DNA from: Streptomyces fungicidicus | Lineage (GTDB): Bacteria > Actinomycetota > Actinomycetes > Streptomycetales > Streptomycetaceae | NCBI RefSeq assembly: GCF_003665435.1 | Contig: NZ_CP023407.1 | Coordinates: 5,629,501 to 5,693,500, forward strand | Length of the DNA: 64,000 nucleotides | Reading direction: 5' to 3' | Part shown: positions 54,701 to 64,000 of the stretch, piece by piece | Numbering within the stretch: position 1 is the first letter of the stretch | How the letters are laid out: each line of letters starts with the position of its first letter | Notes under the pieces: generated by a model | What the model was told of the DNA's origin: nothing | What the model saw: only the letters and a program-made list of their open reading frames with translations | Databases searched by the model: none | Translations under genes and position numbers: made by a program

Positions 54701-57700
54701 CGACGACACCCTCGGCGGCAGGCGGCTGATCGGCTATGTGACCCCCGGTGGGACCACCGAGGACGCCGACGGCCTGGCGGATGCGGTGCGCGTGTACGCG
54801 GGGGAGCGGCTGCCGTCGTACATGGTGCCGTCCGCGTTCGTGGTCCTGGACGGCCTGCCGTTGACGGTCAACGGCAAACTCGACCGCAGGGCGCTGCCGG
54901 CCCCCGCCCACACCGCCGGTGGCGGGCGGGCCGCGGCGACGGTGGAGGAGGAACTGCTCTGCCAGGGGTTCGCCGAGGTGCTGGGCCTGCCGGCCGTCGG
55001 CGTCGACGACGACTTCTTCGCCCTCGGCGGCCACTCCCTGCTCGCCGTGTCGCTCGTGGAATGGCTGCGGCAGCGCGGGGTGTCCGTCTCGGTGCGCGCC
55101 CTGTTCGTGACGCCGACCCCCGCGGGGCTGGCCGCCGTCGCGGCCGCGCCGGCGGTGGTGGTGCCGCCGCCCGGCATGATTCCCGAGGGCGCCACGGAGA
55201 TCACCCCGGAGATGCTGCCCCTGGTCGACCTGACCGAGGACGAGATCGCCCGGGTGACGGAGACGGTGCCGGGCGGCGCGGCCAACGTCCAGGACGTCTA
55301 CCCGCTCGCCCCGCTCCAGGAAGGGATCTTCTTCCACCACCTGGTGGCCGACCGGGACGGCACGGACGTCTATGTGACCCCGACCGTGCTCGACTTCGAC
55401 ACCCGGGAGAGGCTCGACGACTTCCTCGCGGGGCTCCAGTGGGTGATGGACCGGCACGACATCTACCGCACCGCGATCGTGTGGGAAGGACTGCGCGAGC
55501 CGGTGCAGGTCGTGTGGCGCCGCGCCGGGCTGCCGGTCCAGGAGAGGGAGCTCGACCCGGCCGGTCCGGAGGCGGTCGAGCAGCTGCGCACGGCGGCCGG
55601 CGGCCGGATCGAACTGGACGGCGCGCCCCTGCTGCGGGTGGACGTCGCCGCCGCCCCCGAAGGCGGCTGGCTGATGCTGCTGCGCATCCACCACCTGGTC
55701 CAGGACCACACCTCCGTGGAGGTGTTGCTCGACGATCTGCGGGCGTTCCTGGACGGCGACGCCGACCGGCTGCCCGCGCCGGTGCCGTTCCGCGACTTCG
55801 TCGCCCAGGCACGGCTCGGGACGCCCAGGGAGGAGCACGAGCGGTACTTCGCCGAGCTCCTCGGCGACGTCACGGAACCCACCGCGCCCTACGGTCTGAC
55901 GGACGTGCGCGGCGACGGCGAGGGGTCCCGGCACGCCCGGCTGCGGGTCGACGACGCCCTGACGGGGCGGATGCGGGAGGTGGCGCGGTCGCTCGGGGTG
56001 AGCCCGGCGTCCCTGTTCCATCTGGCGTGGGCGCGCGTCCTCGGCGCGGTGTCGGGCCGCGACGACGTGGTGTTCGGCACGCTGCTCTTCGGACGCATGA
56101 ACGCGGGCGCGGGCGCCGACCGTGCCCCGGGCCTCTTCCTCAACACCCTGCCGGTGCGCGTGCGCATGGCCGGGAAGAGTGTGACCGAGGCCCTGACCGA
56201 ACTGCGCCACCAGCTCGCCGACCTCATGGTCCACGAGCACGCGCCGCTGACGCTGGCCCAGTCCGCCACCGGACTGACCGGTGGCGGCCCGCTGTTCACC
56301 GCGCTCTTCAACTACCGGCACAACCGGGAGGCACCCGAGCCCGGTGAGGGCATCGAGGGCGTCCGGACCGTCTACACCCGGGAGCACACCAACTACCCGC
56401 TGCACGTGGCCGTCGACAACGACGGATCGAGCTTCGACATCACCGTCAACGCGGTGGCGCCCGCCGACCCCGACGAGGTCTGCGCGCTCCTGCACACCGG
56501 CCTCGCCAACCTGGTCACCGCCCTTGCGGAAGCCCCCGGGACCCCGCTGGCGGGACTCGGCGTGCTGGACGAGCGCACCCGCACCCGGATGCGGACCGAG
56601 TGGAACGACACAGCCGTCGACGTGCCGGACGTGACCGTTCCGGCGGCGTTCTCCGCGCAGGCGGCACGCGTACCGCAGGCCACCGCGCTGGTCTGCGGGG
56701 ACGTGGAGATCGGCTACGCCGAGCTGGACGCCCGCGCGGACCGGCTGGCGCGGGTCCTCGTCGAGGCGGGTGTGGCGGCGGAGTCGACCGTCGCGGTGGT
56801 GATGGAACGATCGGTCGACCTGGTGGTGACCCTGCTGGCCGTGCTCAAGGCCGGCGCCGTGTACGTGCCGCTGGACGCGGGCTGGCCGGTGGCCAGGATG
56901 CGGACGGTGGTGGAGGACTCCGGCGCCCGGTGGGTGGTGGTGCATGAGCCGACGTCCGGGCACGAGTTCCTGCGCGGCCTCGGCATTCCGACACTCTCGG
57001 CCGACACGGACGCCGACGCGGAGGAGTGCGTTCTTCCCCAGAGGTGGTCCCCGCGCCAGGCGGCGTACGTGATGTACACATCGGGCTCGACGGGCGTGCC
57101 GAAGGGTGTGGTGGCGACACATGGGGACGTGGTGCGCCTGGCCACGGACCGGTGCTGGGGAGCCACCCCGCGGGTGCTGTTCCACGCCCCGCACGCGTTC
57201 GACGCCTCGACGTACGAGCTGTGGGCCCCGCTGCTGTCCGGCGGCACGGTCGTCATCGCCCCGAACGAGCGGGTGGACCCGGTGGTGCTGCGGCGCCTGG
57301 TCACCGGCCACGGGCTGACCCATGTGCACGCCACCGCAGGGTTGTTGAGGGTGCTGGCCGATCAGGACCCGGGCTGCTTCACCGGAGTACGGGAAGTGCT
57401 GACCGGTGGTGACGTGGTCCCGGCCGAGTCGGTACGGCGCGTCCTGGACGCCAACCCCGGTGTGGTCGTACGGCAGTTGTACGGCCCCACTGAGGTGACC
57501 CTGTGCGCGACACAGTACGAGGTCGCAGACGCCGCCGAGGTCGACGGCGTACTGCCGATCGGACGCCCCCTCGACAACACGCGCGTCTACGTCCTGGACG
57601 GGGCTCTGAACCCGGTGCCCGTCGGTGTCGCCGGTGAGCTGTACGTAGCCGGTGCCGGCGTCGCGCGAGGCTATCTCGGCCGCCCCGTCCTGACGGGCGA

Positions 57701-60700
57701 GCGTTTCGTGGCCTGCCCGTTCGAGACCTCCGGGGAACGGATGTACCGCACCGGCGACTTGGTGCGCTGGGACACCGAGGGCCGGCTCGTCTTCTTGGGC
57801 CGTGCCGACGAGCAGGTGAAGATCCGCGGTTTCCGGGTCGAGCCGGGCGAGGTCGAGACCGTGGTGACGGCCCACCCCGCGGTGGCGCAGGCGACCGTAC
57901 TGGTCCGGGAGGACGTCCCCGGTGACAAGCGGCTGGTCGCCTACCTGGTGCCCGCCGACCCGGGGGCCGCCGTGGGCCTCACCGTCCGGGCGTACGCCGC
58001 CGAACGGCTGCCCGAGTACATGCTGCCCTCGGCCATGGTGGAACTGGACGCCCTGCCCCTGACCCCCAACGGAAAGGTGGACCGGGCCGCCCTGCCCGCC
58101 CCCGACTACGCGGCCGGCGCCGGACGAGTGCCCGCCGACGCCCGTGAGGAACTGCTCTGCCAGGCGTTCGCCGCCGTGCTCGGACTGCCGGCGTTCGGCG
58201 TGGACGACGACTTCTTCGCCAAGGGCGGGCACTCCCTGCTGGCCACCGTCCTGGTCGGCCGGATCCGCGCCACGTTCCACGTGGAGATGACGATCGTCGC
58301 GCTGTTCGACGCCCCCACCCCGGCGAGTCTCGCGCGCTGGCTCGTCCAGGCCCGGCCCGGCCGGATCGAACTGGCCGCGCGGGAACGGCCGGAGCGGGTG
58401 CCGCTCTCCTTCGCGCAACGCCGTCTGTGGTTCCTGGGACAACTGGAGGGCCCCGGCGCCACGTACAACATCCCGCTGCTGACGCGGATCACCGGACCGC
58501 TGGACCGGACCGCGGTGGACGCCGCCCTGCGCGACGTCCTCGACCGCCACGAGGTGCTGCGCACGGTCTACGCGGTGCACGGCGGCGAACCCCACCAGCG
58601 GAGCCGCCCCGTCGACACCTCCGGCTTCGCACTGCCCGTCGTCGACGTGGCCCCCGGCGGCCTGACCGATGCGCTGGAACGGGCCGCGGGGCACGAGTTC
58701 GACCTCTCCACGGACATCCCCGTGCGGGCCTGGCTGTTCGCCACGGCCCCCGAGGAGCACGTACTGGCGCTGGTGGTCCACCACATCGCCGCGGACGCCT
58801 GGTCGATGGCGCCCCTCACCCGCGACTTCGCGGCGGCCTACGCCGCGCGCCGCGCGGGCGAGGAACCGGACTGGACGCCACTGCCCGTGCAGTACGCCGA
58901 CTACGCGCTCTGGCAGCGAGACTTGCTCGGCGACGAGGGCGACCCGGACAGCCTGATCTCCCAGCAGGTCGCCTACTGGCGGGACACCCTGGACGGCGCA
59001 CCGGAGGAACTGCGCCTGCCGGCCGACCGGCCGCGCCCCGCGACGGTGTCCTACCGCGGCCACCTGGCCCCCGTCGAGATCCCCGCCGACGTGCACGGAC
59101 GCCTGCAGCAGGTGGCGCGCGAGCACGGAGTGACCCTGTTCATGACGGTGCAGACCGCGCTGGCGGTGACGCTCTCACGGCTGGGCGCCGGCACCGACAT
59201 CCCCATCGGCACCACGGTCGCCGGGCGCACCGACCAGGCGCTCGACGACCTGATCGGCTTCTTCGTCAACACCCTCGTCCTCCGCACCCGCCTGGGCGGC
59301 GACCCCACGGTCACCGACGTCCTGCGCCGGGTGCGGGAGACCTCGCTCGCGGCCTTCACCCACCAGGACGTGCCGTTCGAGAAACTCGTGGAGGAACTCG
59401 CCCCGAGCCGCTCGCTGGCCCGGCACCCCCTGTTCCAGGTCATGCTCACCCTGCAGAACGCCGGGACGCCCGGCGGAGGCCCGTCCGCGGTGCTCCCGGG
59501 CCTGCGGACCGAGTCGCTGCCCACCGACGACGTGGCGGCCAAGTTCGACCTGGACATCACCATGGGCGAGACCTTCGACGCCGTGGGCGCCCCGGCGGGC
59601 ATCCAGGGCATGCTGGTCGCCGCCGCCGACCTGTTCGACCCGGCGACGGCCGAACGGATCGCCGACTCCCTGGTCCGGGTGCTGAAGCTGATCGCCGAGG
59701 ACACCGGCACCCGCCTGAGCGCCGTGGACCTGCTCGACGCCGGCGAGCGGCGACGGGTCGTCGAGGAGTGGAACGACACCGACGCCCCGCCACCCGCCCT
59801 GTCCGTCCCCGCCGCGTTCGAGGCGCAGGCGGCGCTGACCCCCGACGCCGTCGCCGTACTGGGCGGCGACACCCGGCTGACCTACGCCGAGCTGAACGCG
59901 CGGGCCAACCGGCTGGCCCGGCTGCTCGTCCGGCACGGCGTCGGACCGGAGTCGTCCGTCGCCGTGTGCCTGCGGCGCTCGGCCGAACTGCCCGTGGCCC
60001 TGCTGGCGGTGCTCAAGGCCGGCGGCGCGTACCTGCCCGTCGACCCCGGCCATCCGGCCGAGCGCGTCGGACACGTCCTCGACGACGCCCGCCCCGCCCT
60101 GCTGCTCACCGACCGGGCAACCGCGGCCGACCTGCCGGGACCGGAACACCTCGTCGTGGACGACCCCCGTACGGCGGCGGAACTCCAGGCGCTGGACACC
60201 CACGACCTGACCGCTCGGGAGCGCCTCGGCGCGCTCCTGCCCGGGCACCCCGCCTACGTGATCCACACCTCGGGGTCCACCGGTCGGCCCAAGGGGGTGG
60301 TCGTCCCGCACGGCGCCATGGCGAACTTCGTCGCGGCGATGCGGGAGCGCTTCCCGATGAGCTCCGCCGACCGTCTGCTGGCCGTGACCACCGTGTCCTT
60401 CGACATCCATGTCCTGGAGCTCTATGTGCCGCTGCTCGCCGGCGCCGGGGTCGTGGTCGCCGAGGACGCGGACGTGCGGGACCCGGCCGCGGTGGCCGCG
60501 CTGATCGAACGGTTCGGCGTGACCGTGATGCAGGCGACCCCGGCACTGTGGCAGGCACTGCTCACCGAGCACGCCGGGTCCGCGAGCGGGCTGCGCCTGC
60601 TCGTGGGCGGCGAGGCACTGCCCGCCGCCCTGGCCGCCCGTATGGCGGCCGTCGGGGACACTGTCACCAACCTGTACGGCCCGACCGAGGTGACGGTCTG

Positions 60701-63700
60701 GGCGACCGCGGCCGGCCTGACCGCGGACGACCCGGACTCCCGGGTGCCGATCGGCCGGCCGCTGCCCAACACCCGGGCGTACGTCCTCGACGACGCGCTG
60801 CGTCCGGTGCCGCCGGGCTCCCCGGGCGAGCTGTACCTCGCCGGAGTCCAGCTGGCACGCGGGTACCTGGGGCGTCCGGCGCTGTCGGCGGAACGGTTCA
60901 CGGCCTGCCCGTTCGCCTCCGGCGAGCGGATGTACCGCACCGGTGACCTGGTCCGGTGGCGCACGGACGGCGCACTGGAATTCCTGGAGCGCGCGGACGA
61001 CCAGGTCAAGATCCGCGGGTTCCGCATCGAGCTCGGTGAGGTCGAGGCCGTACTCGGCGCCCACCCGGCGGTCCAACGGGCCGCGGCAGCGGTGCGGGAG
61101 GACACGCCGGGCGACCGGCGGCTCGTCGGCTACGCGGTGGCGGACACCCCGGACCCGCGGGCCCTGGCCGAAGCGGTACGGGCCCACGCCGCCGAACGGC
61201 TGCCCTCCTACATGGTGCCCTCGGCGGTCGTGGTGCTGGACGCGCTGCCGCTGACCGCGAACGGCAAACTCGACCGCAAGGCACTGCCCGCACCCGACTT
61301 CGAGGCGGCCGCCGGCTCGGGCCGGGCACCGGCGGGCCCGCGCGAAGAACTGCTGTGCGCGGCCTTCGAGCGGGTGCTGGGCCTCGAACGCGTCGGCGTG
61401 GACGACGACTTCTTCGCCCTGGGCGGCCACTCGCTGCTGGCGGTCTCCCTCGTCGAGCACCTGCGCGAGCGCGGGGTGTCGGTGTCGGTGCGGGCGCTGT
61501 TCCAGAGCGCCACCCCCGCCGGACTGGCGGCCGCTTCCGGAGCGGCGGACCAGGTGACCGTGCCGCCGAACCTCATCCCGCCCGGCGCGACCGTGATCAC
61601 ACCGGACATGCTCACCCTGGCCGACCTCACCGAGGCGGAGATCGCCCGGGTCGTCGACACGGTGCCCGGCGGCGCGGCCAACATCGCGGACGTGTACCCG
61701 CTGGCCCCGCTCCAGGAAGGCATGTTCTTCCACCACTTGATGGCCGGCGGCGACGACGGCGACGTCTACGTGCTGCCGACCGTGCTGGGGTTCGACTCGC
61801 GGGACCGCCTCGACGCCTTCCTCTCGGCGCTGCAGCAGGTCGTCGACCGGCACGACACCTACCGGACCGCGTTCGTGTGGGAAGGACTGCGCGAGCCGGT
61901 GCAGGTCGTGTGGCGAAACGCCGCACTGCCCGTCGACGAGGTCGTCCTCGACACCGCGGAGGACCCGGCCGGACAACTGCTGAGCGGAGCGGGAGCCTGG
62001 CGGACACTGAACCGGGCACCCCTGATGCGCGTCCGGATCGCCGCCGAACCGGGCACCGGCCGATGGGTGGCACTGCTGCTCATCCACCACCTGGTACAGG
62101 ACCACACCGCCCTGGACGTGCTCCTCCACGAGGTGAGCGCGTTCCTTTCCGGCGACGCCGCCGACCTGCCGGAACCCGTGCCGTTCCGCGGGTACGTGGC
62201 GCAGGCGCGGCTGGGCACGGCGCGCGAGGAGCACGAGGCCTACTTCTCCGGCCTGCTCGGCGACGTGACCGAACCCACCGCCCCCTACGGACTCCTGGAC
62301 GTGCACGGTGACGGCGGCCCGGAGACACGCGCCCAGCACTGGGTCGACGATGCACTGGCCGCACGGGTGCGCGGGCTGGCCCGGTCGAAGGGGGTCAGCG
62401 CGGCCACCGTCTTCCACCTGGCGTGGGCCAGGGTGCTCGGCGCGCTGGCCGGCCGCGACGACGTGGTGTTCGGCACGATCGTCTTCGGCCGGATGAACTC
62501 GGGCACGGGATCCGCCAGGGTGCCGGGCCTGTTCATGAACACCCTGCCGGTACGCGTCCGCCTCGGCGCCGGCGCCGCCGACGCCGCGCTCACGGACATG
62601 CGGGACCAGCTCGCCGAGCTGATGGCGCACGAGCACGCACCGCTCACGCTGGCTCAGTCGGTCAGCGGCGTGCAGGGCGGCACCCCGCTGTTCACCTCGC
62701 TCTTCAACTACCGCTTCACCGCGGCTCCGGACACCGAACCCGCCGCCGGGGAGGCAGGCCCCCTGGACGGCATCGGTCTGCTGGCGTACCGGGAACAGAG
62801 CGAGTACCCGCTGACCATGTCCGTGGACGACGCCGGGGAGCGGTTCCTGCTGACCGCCGACGCCCACGCCCCGGCCGACCCCGACCAGGCCTGCCGACTG
62901 CTCCACACCTGCCTGGAGAGCCTGGTCACCACTCTCGAGGGCGCTCCGCACACGGGGCTCGCCGCGGTGGACGTACTCGACCCGGATGAGCACCGGCGGC
63001 TTCTCGGGGTGGGGAGTGGTGCGGTGGTGGAGGTGCCGGGGGTGTCGTTCCCGGAGCTGTTCGCCGCGCAGGCTCGGTTGTCGCCGGATGCGGTGGCGTT
63101 GGTGGGCAGCGGTGTCGAGTTGAGTTATGCGGAGGTCGAGGCCCGGGCGAATCGCCTGGCGCGGAAGTTGATCGGGCTGGGTGTGGGTCCGGAGTCGGTG
63201 GTGGCTCTGGTGCTGGAGCGTTCGCCGGAACTGGTCATTGCTGTGCTGGCGGTGTTGAAGGCGGGCGGCGCGTATGTGGCCGTTGATCCGGGGCAGCCCG
63301 CCGATCGGATCCGTTTCGTGGTCGAGGACGCCTCACCGGTGTTGGTGATCGACGACGTGGACTTCCTGACGGAGACCGCCGATTTCGACGCGGCTCCGGT
63401 GTCGGACGCCGACAGGCTGTCCCCGCTTCTGCCGTCCCATCCGGCGTACGTGATCTATACGTCGGGGTCGACGGGTCGGCCGAAGGGGGTGCTGATCTCT
63501 CATGCGGCGTGTGTGAGTTATGTGGCGAGTCATGTCCGGTATGGGGTGGGTGAGGGCAGTCGGGTGGCGCAGTTCGCGTCGGCGGGGTTCGACGCGTTCT
63601 GTGAGGAGTGGTGGCTGGCGTTGCTCGGGGGTGGGGCGCTGGTGGTGGTGCCGTCGGAGCGGCGGCTGGGTGAGGAGCTGGTGCGGTTCCTGCTGGAGGA

Positions 63701-64000
63701 GCGCGTGACGCACGCGACGCTGCCGCCGGCGGTGGCGGTGCTGATGCGGGAGGAGGCACTGGCCCCGGGGTTCGTGCTGGATGTGGGGGGTGAGGTGTGC
63801 CCGCCGGATCTGGTGGACCGCTGGGTGGCGGGTGGCCGGACGCTGTTCAACAGTTATGGGCCCAGTGAGGCGACGGTGAATGTCACCGTCTGGCAGGCAG
63901 TGGACGGGAGTGTGGGCGCCGGGGTGCCGATCGGGCGTCCGGTGGGGAACACGCGGGTGTTCGTGCTGGACGACGGGTTGCGTCCGGTCCCGGTCGGTGT
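45672..64000 (+). CDS. endC: EndC, multimodule NRPS (residues 10-15 here), 3' end off the window
   Basis: At least 6109 codons, open to the right edge. The start ATG (45672-45674) overlaps the endB stop as ATGA after an AAGGAG ribosome binding site. Modules in the window are End10, Hpg11, Ser12, Hpg13, Gly14, and module 15 cut inside an End-type A domain. Carrier serines are residues 996, 2057, 3122, 4188 and 5254. C11, C13 and C15 are PLAPLQEG/dual-type; C10, C12 and C14 are LCL. A TTA codon lies at 48687-48689, the same position after the carrier domain as the one in endB. In the published enduracidin cluster, as I recall it, EndC has eight modules and a terminal thioesterase; modules 16, 17 and the thioesterase are outside this window. 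Confidence 0.93.
47041..48046 (+). repeat. A10/A15 duplicated A-domain tract (copy 1)
   Basis: This tract aligns without gaps where checked to 62995-64000, 15954 bases away. It includes a 199-base run identical by eye (47679-47877 with 63633-63831) and scattered single mismatches elsewhere. The second copy is cut by the window end. Confidence 0.8.
48776..51980 (+). other. EndC module 11: dual-type C - A(Hpg) - T
   Basis: The C domain has DIYPLAPLQEGLLFHHLMTDGDG and HHLLQDHT. The A-domain code D-A-Y-H-L-G-M-L-C is Hpg with Met instead of Leu at position 322. The carrier serine codon is at 51840; the motif reads FFTLGGHS. Confidence 0.85.
51981..55150 (+). other. EndC module 12: C - A(Ser) - T
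   Basis: The LCL-type C domain has HHIAGDAWS. The A domain is a close paralogue of the Thr domains A2 and A5, but its code is D-V-W-S-V-A-M-V-H: Val for Phe at 236 and Ala for Gly at 301. By position it activates Ser. The carrier serine codon is at 55035. Confidence 0.82.
55151..58380 (+). other. EndC module 13: dual-type C - A(Hpg) - T with FFAKGGHS carrier
   Basis: The dual-type C domain has PLAPLQEGIFFHHLVADRDG. The A-domain code D-A-Y-H-L-G-L-L-C gives Hpg; this residue becomes dichloro-Hpg13. The carrier motif is FFAKGGHSLLATVLVGRI (serine codon 58233), with Lys where most carriers here have Leu. Confidence 0.85.
58381..61550 (+). other. EndC module 14: C - A(Gly) - T
   Basis: The LCL-type C domain has HHIAADAWS. 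The A domain is unlike the others in the window and its code D-I-L-Q-L-G-L-V-W is a classic glycine code. The carrier serine codon is at 61431. Confidence 0.87.
61551..64000 (+). other. EndC module 15: dual-type C - A(End), truncated by the window
   Basis: The C domain has PLAPLQEGMFFHHLMAGGDDGD and HHLVQDHT although the upstream residue is achiral Gly14. The A domain starts near 63050, and its code D-A-E-T-D-G-S-V-N equals that of A10. The window ends before the end of the A domain. Confidence 0.84.
62995..64000 (+). repeat. A10/A15 duplicated A-domain tract (copy 2, truncated)
   Basis: Second copy of the tract at 47041-48046. Both copies use G/T-ending codons unlike the flanking sequence, and both encode the enduracididine pocket. 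Confidence 0.8.

Overview
The window is high-GC actinomycete DNA. GC-rich third codon positions, GTG and TTG starts, very rare TTA codons and the gene content all point to Streptomyces. It carries most of a lipodepsipeptide nonribosomal peptide synthetase (NRPS) cluster. From gene order and adenylation (A) domain codes I recognise it as the enduracidin cluster of Streptomyces fungicidicus, or a very close relative. I identified it by reading, not by a database search. As I recall that cluster, the genes here correspond to orf22-orf35 plus endA, endB and most of endC.

Layout. 2-229 is the 3' end of a PP2C/SpoIIE-type phosphatase, probably outside the cluster. 603-5197 holds two ParB/StrR-like regulators, a prephenate dehydrogenase (reverse strand) and 4-hydroxymandelate synthase. 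5275-8530 (reverse) is the coupled endP-endQ-endR operon for enduracididine. 8886-11312 is a fused hydroxymandelate oxidase/Hpg aminotransferase. 11371-12870 (reverse) is a flavin-dependent halogenase. 13060-17905 (reverse) is an operon of an alpha/beta hydrolase and two ABC transport systems. 18228-64000 is the assembly line: a free acyl carrier protein, then EndA (modules 1-2), EndB (modules 3-9) and EndC (module 10 into module 15, cut by the window edge).

How the parts fit. Prephenate dehydrogenase, HmaS and the Hmo-HpgT fusion make 4-hydroxyphenylglycine (Hpg). EndP, EndR and EndQ make enduracididine (End) from arginine. The carrier protein and the starter condensation (C) domain of EndA should attach the fatty acid to Asp1. 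The A-domain codes read Asp-Thr-Hpg-Orn-Thr-Hpg-Hpg-[no A domain]-Cit-End-Hpg-Ser-Hpg-Gly-End, which matches enduracidin residues 1-15. There are no epimerisation domains. C domains of a distinct type, opening with a PLAPLQEG motif and carrying HHLVQDHT-like active sites, lie downstream of residues 3, 4, 5, 7, 10 and 12, which are D-configured in enduracidin as I recall its structure. Another such domain follows Gly14.

Regulation. Inverted repeats of the StrR-operator form (GTTCAACTG-N11-CAGTCGAAC and close variants) sit in all three divergent promoter regions at 2838-3067, 8531-8885 and 17906-18227. Another lies inside the first regulator gene, which also has two adjacent TTA codons. One TTA codon each occurs in endB and endC. 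Convergent gene pairs are separated by strong hairpins. The chain-terminating thioesterase, the stand-alone Thr-activating protein for module 8, an MbtH protein and most lipid genes are not in this window.
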